Shown here piece by piece: positions 57,966 through 64,000 of a DNA stretch of 64,000 bases. The notes under the pieces are model-generated. The model did no database searches and was not told the DNA's origin. It saw only the letters and a program-made list of their open reading frames with translations. The stretch is from positions 49,357-113,356 of the forward strand of contig FLQS01000067.1 of assembly GCA_900078375.1 (NCBI GenBank), given 5' to 3'. A program made the translations under genes and the position numbers. The DNA comes from an uncultured Mycobacterium sp. Lineage in GTDB: Bacteria > Actinomycetota > Actinomycetes > Mycobacteriales > Mycobacteriaceae. Numbering within the stretch: the stretch's first letter is position 1; the number at the start of each line of letters is the position of its first letter.

Positions 57966-59528
57966 TCACGCGAACCGGTCGGCGAGATTCTTCTTGTCGA
58001 TCTTTTCGCCGGCGAGCGTCGGGAGCGCAGCGGTGCTGATATGCCACCGGGTCGGAACGGCGAAGTAGGCGAGCGCGTCGATCACATGAGCACGAAGTTC
58101 CGCCTCCGTCGGTGCGGTATCGCCCTGGCGGTGGACGATCACCGCAGCGAGTTCCTCGCCCAGGTCGGGATGGGGCAGTCCGATGGCGGCGACTTCGACG
58201 ACCGCTGGATGGCTCGACAGGGCAGCTTCGACCTGTGGGCAACTGATGTTCTCGCCGCCCCGGATGACCATGTCTTTCGCGCGACCGTCGATGAACAGGT
58301 AGCCCTCCGCGTTCAGGTGGCCGAGGTCACCGGTATGGAGCCAGCCCTCTTCGTCGAGGGTCCCGTCGTCCACGCCGACGTAGCCGTTCATCACTGTTGG
58401 ACTGCGCGCCAGGATTTCACCGATACCGTCGGCGTCGGGACGGTCGATGACGAGCTCCACAACTGGGTACGGCCGGCCCACGGTGCCCGGATATCGCTGC
58501 AAGTCGCTGCCCATCGCGGCGGTCAAAAATCCACCGGCTTCGGTCATGCCCCAAGTGTTTCCGAGTCCTCGACTGCCGAGTTGAGGAAGCCGAATCCGAA
58601 GCCGGTCGAGCAGCGCGGTGGGTACCGCTGCTCCGCCGAGTGGGAATGAGCGCAGCGTCGATAGGTCGAACGTGTCGAATTCGGGGTGCTCGAGCACTCT
58701 GATCGCCATCGTGGGGACGCCGCCCCAATTGTGCACACCTTCGCGTTCGATCAATTCGAGTGCCTGGCGGGCGTCGAACCGCCCTTCGGGGATCACGATC
58801 CGGCCGCCAGTCAGGTAGTTGCTCAACAGGTTCGACAGCCCACCGACGTGGAACATCGGCGTGCTTGCCAGCGCGACCGATTGCGGGGCATCAGGGTTCT
58901 GCTGCTGCGGCAGTCGCTTCGTCCGAGCCAACACATTGTGCTGATTGGCGATGACGGCACGCCGGGACAGTGCAACGGCCTTCGGCAGCCCCGAACTTCC
59001 CGACGTGAACAGGATTGCCGATGTCGCATCGGGATCCTCGATTTCAGCGGAGCTGACGGGCTCTGCCACGTGCTGATCGCCGGCGAATCCGGCGATGTCC
59101 CGTGTCTTCTCCGGTGCTACGCCGTCCATCGCAGAGTCGGCCAGGATGAGACACGGCTCGAGCAGCTCAATCGCGTGCTCGAGTTCGGGCTGCCGCCACC
59201 AGCGATTGGCGAGCACCGGAATGGCGCCGCTGAGCCAGCTGGACCACAAGGCGACCACCCAGTCCGGGGTGTTGTACGCGTACAGCATGATTCGGTCGCC
59301 GGGCTGGACACCCTCGTCGCGCAGGGCGATGATTCCGACGCTCACGGCATCGGCGAACGCGGCGAACGTGATGCGCCGGGCGCCCTGAACCAGGTAGGTG
59401 CGGTCGGCCCAGCGCTGAGATTCGGCGAAGATGCTCGCGAATGTCGTTGGCCGAGGCGAGTACTGCAGCCCGCGGTGACCGGCATAGTCCGCCGCCTCGA
59501 CATCGGTTCCCCACAGCACGTCGGGCAT
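57966..59528 (-). CDS. AMP-dependent acyl-CoA synthetase/ligase
   Basis: The product is 520 residues, with ATG 59528 behind AAGGAG. P-loop ILFTSGSSGLPKAVALS, FHVGGLSNLLSNYL, GGAAVPTALLDRLR, NTWGMTEAGG, the GWLHTGDLG hinge and RAKDMVIRGGENISCPQVEA plus catalytic Lys in GEKIDKKNL define an ANL ligase. It activates a carboxylic acid as its CoA thioester. The only acyl-CoA ligase in the window, it could prime substrates for the 1-26-kb cluster, but the distance makes this speculative. It is divergent from thyX with 67 bases between. Confidence 0.9.
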   Translation of the reverse strand: MPDVLWGTDVEAADYAGHRGLQYSPRPTTFASIFAESQRWADRTYLVQGARRITFAAFADAVSVGIIALRDEGVQPGDRIMLYAYNTPDWVVALWSSWLSGAIPVLANRWWRQPELEHAIELLEPCLILADSAMDGVAPEKTRDIAGFAGDQHVAEPVSSAEIEDPDATSAILFTSGSSGLPKAVALSRRAVIANQHNVLARTKRLPQQQNPDAPQSVALASTPMFHVGGLSNLLSNYLTGGRIVIPEGRFDARQALELIEREGVHNWGGVPTMAIRVLEHPEFDTFDLSTLRSFPLGGAAVPTALLDRLRIRLPQLGSRGLGNTWGMTEAGGFLTAAMGSDLQRYPGTVGRPYPVVELVIDRPDADGIGEILARSPTVMNGYVGVDDGTLDEEGWLHTGDLGHLNAEGYLFIDGRAKDMVIRGGENISCPQVEAALSSHPAVVEVAAIGLPHPDLGEELAAVIVHRQGDTAPTEAELRAHVIDALAYFAVPTRWHISTAALPTLAGEKIDKKNLADRFA

Positions 59529-59583
59529 GTGACTCCTTGTTGATAGCGATCGCCTGGTTCAGGATCCCATCGTCCTCGGGCGC

Positions 59584-59589
59584 TAAGGT
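59584..59589 (+). promoter_or_regulatory. -10 element TAAGGT of thyX (leaderless)
   Basis: TAAGGT ends six bases before GTG 59596. There is no Shine-Dalgarno before that GTG. Confidence 0.5.
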
Positions 59590-59595
59590 GAGCCC

Positions 59596-60348
59596 GTGGC
59601 CGAGACCGCGCCGCTGCGCGTGCAGCTGATCGCCAGGACCGAGTTCCTGGCGCCTGCCGACGTGCCCTGGACCACCGACGCCGACGGCGGCCAAGCGCTT
59701 GTCGAGTTTGCCGGCCGCGCCTGCTATCAGAGCTGGTCCAAGCCGAATCCCCGGACGGCCACCAACGCGTCGTACCTCAAACACATCATCGACGTGGGTC
59801 ACTTCTCGGTGCTCGAGCACGCGTCGGTGTCGTTCTACATGACCGGCATCTCCCGGTCCTGTACACACGAGCTGATCCGGCACCGGCACTTCTCGTACTC
59901 CCAGCTGTCCCAGCGGTACGTGCCGGAGAACGACGCCCAGGTGGTCGTGCCGCCCGGGCTGGAGGACGACCCGGAGCTGCGCCAGATCCTGCTCGAGGCC
60001 GCTGACGCCAGCCGCGCCGCCTATCTGGAGCTGCTGACCCGGCTGGAAGCGAAATTTGCGGACCAGCCCAACGCCGTGTTGCGGCGCAAACAGGCCCGTC
60101 AAGCGGCGCGCGCGGTGCTGCCGAACGACACCGAGACCCGCATCGTGGTCAGCGGCAACTACCGGGCCTGGCGGCACTTCATCGCCATGCGGGCCAGCGA
60201 ACACGCCGACGTCGAGATCCGCCGGCTGGCGATCACCTGCCTGCGTCAACTCGCTGACATCGCCCCCGCCGTCTTCGCCGACTTCCAGATCAGCGAACTT
60301 GCCGACGGCACCGAGGTGGCGACGTCCCCGCTGGCTACGGAGGCCTGA
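59596..60348 (+). CDS. thyX: Flavin-dependent thymidylate synthase ThyX
   Basis: The product is 250 residues. The ThyX signature RHRHFSYSQLSQRYVP (R-H-R-x7-S) is complete. GHFSVLEHASVSFYMTGISR, RRKQARQAARAVLPND and NYRAWRHFIAMRASEHADVE follow, the FAD and dUMP binding segments. It makes dTMP using FADH2 and returns THF rather than DHF. Present with ThyA, as in mycobacteria. Confidence 0.98.
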   Translation: MAETAPLRVQLIARTEFLAPADVPWTTDADGGQALVEFAGRACYQSWSKPNPRTATNASYLKHIIDVGHFSVLEHASVSFYMTGISRSCTHELIRHRHFSYSQLSQRYVPENDAQVVVPPGLEDDPELRQILLEAADASRAAYLELLTRLEAKFADQPNAVLRRKQARQAARAVLPNDTETRIVVSGNYRAWRHFIAMRASEHADVEIRRLAITCLRQLADIAPAVFADFQISELADGTEVATSPLATEA

Positions 60349-60352
60349 GGCA

Positions 60353-60393
60353 AGCGGGTAATCGCGGAGGCGCTCACGCCGAGCGGGTAATCT
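60353..60393 (+). promoter_or_regulatory. dapA promoter with 11-base direct repeat
   Basis: AGCGGGTAATC occurs at 60353-60363 and again at 60382-60392. The second copy contains the -10 TAATCT (60388-60393), which ends eight bases before GTG 60402, so the mRNA is likely leaderless. The first copy lies at the position of a -40 region; the repeat could be a regulator or a second -10. Confidence 0.45.
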
Positions 60394-60401
60394 AGGTGTC
60401 C

Positions 60402-61304
60402 GTGAGCACCAGCGGATTCGACGTCAGCGCCCGATTGGGCACCGTTCTGACCGCGATGGTTACCCCGTTCAAGCCCGACGGCACGCTGGACACCATCGCC
60501 GCGGCGCGGGTGGCTACCCATTTGGTCGACTCCGGCTGCGATGGGCTGGTGCTGTCCGGTACCACCGGTGAGTCACCGACCACCACCGACGAGGAGAAGC
60601 TGGCGCTGCTGTGCGCGGTCCTGGAAGCCGTCGGTGACCGGGCCCGCATCATCGCCGGCGCCGGCACCTACGACACCGCGCACAGCGTGCACCTGGCCAA
60701 GACCGCCGCGGCGGAGGGCGCCCACGGCCTGCTGGTCGTCACGCCGTACTACTCGCGGCCGCCGCAGTCGGGTCTGGTCGCACACTTCACTGCGGTGGCC
60801 GACGCCACCGATCTGCCGGTGATCCTCTACGACATCCCGCCGCGCTCGGTCATCCCGATCGAGTGGGACACCATGCGCACGCTGTCGGCGCACCCCAACA
60901 TCGTCGCGGTCAAGGACGCGAAGGCCGATCTGCACGGAGGTCTGCAGATCATGGCCGAGACGGGCCTGGCCTACTACTCCGGCGACGACGCCCTCAACCT
61001 GCCCTGGCTGGCGATGGGCGCGGTCGGTTTCGTCAGTGTGTGGGGGCACGTGGCCGCCAGCCAGCTTCGAGACATGTTGACCGCCTTCAACTCCGGTGAC
61101 ATCGCGACCGCCCGCAAGATCGGCGTGACGCTGGCGCCGCTGAATGCCGCGCAGACCCGGCTCGGCGGGGTCACCCTTGCCAAGGAAGGTCTGCGGCTGC
61201 AGGGCATCGATGTGGGCCAGCCCCGGTTGCCGCAGGTGCCTGCCACTCCGGAGCAGCTCGACGAATTGGCCGCCGACCTGCGCGCCGCGGGCGTCTTGAG
61301 GTGA
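60402..61304 (+). CDS. dapA: 4-hydroxy-tetrahydrodipicolinate synthase
   Basis: The product is 300 residues from GTG 60402, chosen over the GTG two codons earlier because it fits the M. tuberculosis DapA N-terminus (TTVGFDVAARLG) and the -10. Motifs GCDGLVLSGTTGESPTTTDE, YYSRPPQSGLVAHF (catalytic Tyr), IPPRSVIPIEWDTMR and IVAVKDAKADLHG (Schiff-base Lys) are present. It condenses aspartate semialdehyde with pyruvate in the DAP/lysine pathway. It overlaps rnj by four bases, as in M. tuberculosis. Confidence 0.98.
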   Translation: MSTSGFDVSARLGTVLTAMVTPFKPDGTLDTIAAARVATHLVDSGCDGLVLSGTTGESPTTTDEEKLALLCAVLEAVGDRARIIAGAGTYDTAHSVHLAKTAAAEGAHGLLVVTPYYSRPPQSGLVAHFTAVADATDLPVILYDIPPRSVIPIEWDTMRTLSAHPNIVAVKDAKADLHGGLQIMAETGLAYYSGDDALNLPWLAMGAVGFVSVWGHVAASQLRDMLTAFNSGDIATARKIGVTLAPLNAAQTRLGGVTLAKEGLRLQGIDVGQPRLPQVPATPEQLDELAADLRAAGVLR

Positions 61305-62980
61305 ACGAGGAGCTGTCGCCTCCCGGGCCACTGGCCCCGGGAGGTCTGCGCGTGACCGCGCTGGGCGGCATCAACGAAATCGGCCGCAACATGACCGTTT
61401 TCGAGCATCTGGGCCGACTGCTGATCATCGACTGCGGTGTGTTGTTCCCCAACCACGACGAACCCGGCGTCGACCTGATACTGCCGGACCTGCGGCTGAT
61501 CGCCGACCGGCTCGACGACATCGAAGCCCTGGTCCTCACGCACGCCCATGAGGATCACATCGGCGCCATCCCGTACCTGCTGAAGATGCGCGCCGACATC
61601 CCGGTGGTGGGCTCGAAGTTCACGCTGGCGCTGGTGGCCGCCAAATGCCGTGAGCACCGGGTCAATCCGGTGTTCGTGGAAGTCGGCGAGGGGCAGCGCA
61701 GCACGCACGGAGTGTTCGAGTGCCAGTATTTCGCGGTCAACCACTCGATTCCGGATGCGCTGGCGATCGCCATCCACACCGGTGCCGGCACAGTCCTGCA
61801 CACCGGTGACATCAAGCTCGACCAGCTGCCGCTCGACGGCCGTCCGACCGATCTGCCGGGCATGTCACGGCTCGGCGATGCCGGGGTGGACCTGTTCCTG
61901 TGCGACTCGACCAACTCCGAGATCCCCGGGGTGGGCCCCTCCGAAAGCGAAGTCGGCCCCACTCTGCACCGGCTGATGCGCGGCGCCGAGGGGCAACGGG
62001 TCATCGTGGCGTGTTTCGCCTCCAATGTCGACCGGGTGCAGCAGATCGTCGACGCCGCAATCACACTGGGCCGCCGAGTGTCATTCGTCGGCCGGTCCAT
62101 GCTGCGAAATATGGCCATCGCGCGCGAGCTCGGCTTCCTGCAGGTCGAGGATCGCGACGTCGTCGACATCGCGATGGCCGAGGAGATGGCGCCCGAGGGG
62201 GTGGTGTTGATCACCACCGGCACACAGGGCGAGCCGATGGCGGCACTGTCGCGGATGTCGCGCGGTGAACATCGCAGCATTACCGTCACCCCCGACGACC
62301 TGATCATTCTGTCCTCGTCGCTGATCCCCGGCAACGAAGAAGCGGTCTACGGCGTCATCGACGACCTGGCCAAAATCGGTGCCAGAGTGGTCACCAATCA
62401 GCAAGTGCGGGTGCATGTTTCGGGTCACGCCTACGCCGGTGAGCTGCTGTTCCTCTACAACGGGGTGCGGCCACGCAACGTGATGCCGGTGCACGGCACG
62501 TGGCGCATGCTGCGCGCCAACGCCAAGCTGGCCGCCCGCAGCGGTGTGCCGGAAGAGAACATCGTGGTGGCCGAGAGCGGCGTCAGCGTCGACCTGGTGG
62601 GCGGCCGGGTCGCCATCGCCGGTGCAGTGCCGGTCGGCAAGATGTTCGTCGACGGGCTGATCACCGGCGATGTGGGTGAGGCGACGCTGGGCGAACGGCT
62701 GATCCTGAGTTCGGGGTTCATCGCGGCGACGATCGTGGTGAAGCGGGAAACCGGGCGGCTGGCCGCCCCGCCGCACCTGTACTCGCGGGGCTTCTCCGAG
62801 GACCCCAAGGCGTTGGAACCGGCGACGCGCAAGGTTCAGGCGGAGCTGGAATCGCTTGCCTCCGACAATGTCACCGACCCGGTCCGCATCGCCCAAGTGG
62901 TGCGACGAACCGTCGGCAAATGGGTGGGGGAGACCTACCGGCGCCAGCCGATGATCGTGCCGACCGTCATCGAAGTTTAG
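61301..62980 (+). CDS. rnj: Ribonuclease J
   Basis: The product is 559 residues from GTG 61301, overlapping the dapA stop. The metallo-beta-lactamase/beta-CASP enzyme shows ALVLTHAHEDHIGAIPYLLK (HxHxDH), VLHTGDIKLDQLP, DLFLCDSTNSEIPG, CFASNVDRVQQIVDAA, TTGTQGEPMAALSRMSRGEH and NVMPVHGTWRMLRANAKLA. It is an RNase with 5'-exo and endo activity, in rRNA maturation and mRNA decay. Partner of PNPase, also in this window. Confidence 0.97.
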   Translation: MNEELSPPGPLAPGGLRVTALGGINEIGRNMTVFEHLGRLLIIDCGVLFPNHDEPGVDLILPDLRLIADRLDDIEALVLTHAHEDHIGAIPYLLKMRADIPVVGSKFTLALVAAKCREHRVNPVFVEVGEGQRSTHGVFECQYFAVNHSIPDALAIAIHTGAGTVLHTGDIKLDQLPLDGRPTDLPGMSRLGDAGVDLFLCDSTNSEIPGVGPSESEVGPTLHRLMRGAEGQRVIVACFASNVDRVQQIVDAAITLGRRVSFVGRSMLRNMAIARELGFLQVEDRDVVDIAMAEEMAPEGVVLITTGTQGEPMAALSRMSRGEHRSITVTPDDLIILSSSLIPGNEEAVYGVIDDLAKIGARVVTNQQVRVHVSGHAYAGELLFLYNGVRPRNVMPVHGTWRMLRANAKLAARSGVPEENIVVAESGVSVDLVGGRVAIAGAVPVGKMFVDGLITGDVGEATLGERLILSSGFIAATIVVKRETGRLAAPPHLYSRGFSEDPKALEPATRKVQAELESLASDNVTDPVRIAQVVRRTVGKWVGETYRRQPMIVPTVIEV

Positions 62981-63003
62981 GCGACGACTGCCGCGTAGCC
63001 GGA

Positions 63004-63009
63004 TAAGCT
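63004..63009 (+). promoter_or_regulatory. -10 element TAAGCT of the MFS gene
   Basis: TAAGCT ends nine bases before ATG 63019, so the leader would be very short or absent. Confidence 0.4.
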
Positions 63010-63018
63010 CTCCTGCTT

Positions 63019-64000
63019 ATGACGCGTCCCGCACAAGGCGGTAACTACCGCGCGCTGCTCACCCAGGGAACGTTCTTCAAAGTGGGCGTCCAGGTGAGCA
63101 GCATCTCGGCCGTCATCCCGTATATTGCCGACCAGCTCGGCAGTCCCGGCGTCGTGGTGGCACTGCTGGCGCCGGCGTTCACCGCCGGAACCATGCTGGG
63201 AACAGTCCTGGGTCCCAAGGTATTACGTCTGACCGACTCGGTCACCGGACTACTGGTCGGGATTGCGCTGACTCAAGCCGCACTCACCGCGCTGGTTGCG
63301 CTCGATATCGCGTTGGCGCCTCGGTGGCTGTTCGCCTACCCACTGTTGTTGGCGTGCTTGCTGATCGGCACCGTCACCGGCAGCTCGCAGGTGGTCTCGC
63401 CAATGGCCATGTCGGCGTTGGTGTCGGCCCAGGAACGTGGCGACCTCATGCTGAAGCAGGCGGGATACAGCGGCGCGCTGGTCGTTCTCATCACCGCCTT
63501 CACTGCGGGGCGCCTGCTGCCCCACACGCCCCGATGGCACGACGCCGATCTGCTCTGGATCTCGGTCGCGGCGATGGTGGTGGGCGCCTTGTGCTGCGCA
63601 ACGTTGCGCACCCCCGGCGTGGAGTTGGCCAAGGGGCCGACCCGCATGGTCGACACGTTGCGCGCCGGACGGCACCAGCTGCGCGCCAACCGTTGGCTGC
63701 GGCGTTTCCTGGCAACGAATCTCGTTTTCGTCCCGGTGATCCTGACGCCCACCTTCTATGCGATCTATGCCGCCGAATTCCTGGGCTCCAGCATCAATGT
63801 CGACCAGTTCCTGGTGTTCGTCGGTGTCGGTCTGTTGGCCGGGATACCGCTGTGGCGCGTCGTCCGCAGGCATCTGGGCGTACGGGGTGTCTACACCTGT
63901 AGCGCGTTGATCAGCGTGGCCGCGGCGGTTCTGTGCATCGCCTCGCAGCAGTGGCAGATCGTCCCGGGGCTGTGGGCGTTCGGACCGGCGATGCTGCTCT
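63019..64000 (+). CDS. Major facilitator superfamily transporter, 5' part only
   Basis: The reading frame is open from ATG 63019 to the right edge (327 residues seen). It starts TRPAQGGNYRALLTQGTFFK and then has about ten hydrophobic spans in the visible part (IPYIADQLGSPGVVVALLAP, LLVGIALTQAALTALVALDI, WLFAYPLLLACLLIGTVTGS, WISVAAMVVGALCCATL, FLATNLVFVPVILTPTFYAI). The layout of two six-helix bundles fits an MFS permease. The substrate cannot be assigned, and the C-terminal part lies outside the window. Confidence 0.85.
   Translation, partial: MTRPAQGGNYRALLTQGTFFKVGVQVSSISAVIPYIADQLGSPGVVVALLAPAFTAGTMLGTVLGPKVLRLTDSVTGLLVGIALTQAALTALVALDIALAPRWLFAYPLLLACLLIGTVTGSSQVVSPMAMSALVSAQERGDLMLKQAGYSGALVVLITAFTAGRLLPHTPRWHDADLLWISVAAMVVGALCCATLRTPGVELAKGPTRMVDTLRAGRHQLRANRWLRRFLATNLVFVPVILTPTFYAIYAAEFLGSSINVDQFLVFVGVGLLAGIPLWRVVRRHLGVRGVYTCSALISVAAAVLCIASQQWQIVPGLWAFGPAMLL

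Overview
The window is high-GC actinobacterial DNA and almost certainly comes from a Mycobacterium/Mycolicibacterium-type chromosome. From about 32 kb to the right edge the gene order truncates to the Mycobacterium tuberculosis Rv2800-Rv2752c backbone read in reverse: CocE-type hydrolase, metallophosphoesterase, pptT, truB, mntR/sirR, ribF, rpsO, gpsI, pepR, nitronate monooxygenase, ald/lrp, dapB, thyA, dfrA, thyX, dapA, rnj. Lrp-ald divergence, coexisting thyA and thyX, GTG-rich starts, ATGA/GTGA stop-start overlaps and leaderless -10/start arrangements all fit that group. No rRNA, tRNA, CRISPR array, insertion sequence or integrase was seen.

Region 1 (1-26 kb) is a dense accessory catabolic cluster. 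It holds CoA-ester and C-C bond cleaving enzymes: an SDR, two MaoC-type hydratases, two DUF35/thiolase pairs (one thiolase with and one without the nucleophilic cysteine), an amidohydrolase, a HAD protein, a DUF849/BKACE beta-keto acid cleavage enzyme, a cytochrome P450, an aldehyde dehydrogenase and an HSL-type esterase. Embedded in it are three copies of an unusual ~875-residue protein in which an NAD(P)-binding SDR/epimerase domain sits where PEP-synthase or rifampin-phosphotransferase-like proteins carry the ATP-grasp domain, followed by the usual helical middle domain and the swivelling phospho-histidine domain. Each copy is directly next to a CrtC/AttH (hydroxyneurosporene-synthase-like) protein: fusion-AttH (+, 5.2-8.8 kb), AttH-fusion-SDR (-, 20.9-16.4 kb) and AttH-fusion (+, 22.4-26.0 kb). 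A fourth AttH paralogue lies alone at 14.1 kb. Two TetR repressors separate the last two modules, and operator-like dyads lie at module promoters. This repeated pair is the best candidate for an undescribed enzyme system.

Region 2 (26-34.7 kb) is mixed: a methyltransferase, a secreted Calx-beta/GH18 chitinase-like protein, an EchA16-like crotonase, a lipoprotein, a TetR regulator, DUF2277 and DUF1802 proteins and a CocE/NonD hydrolase.

Region 3 (34.7-49.3 kb) is core: metallophosphoesterase-pptT-truB operon, divergent mntR/ribF, an ArsR-SRPBCC pair with a 28-bp perfect palindrome, rpsO-gpsI with a structured 300-bp leader, pepR, nitronate monooxygenase, a class A beta-lactamase, YchJ, a double VOC protein, and ald/lrp. 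Region 4 (49.3-64 kb) starts with a PE-PPE-domain hydrolase and a WXG100-like protein with two small membrane proteins, then runs through dapB, thyA-dfrA-alkX, an acyl-CoA ligase, thyX, dapA-rnj and a partial MFS transporter cut by the right edge.
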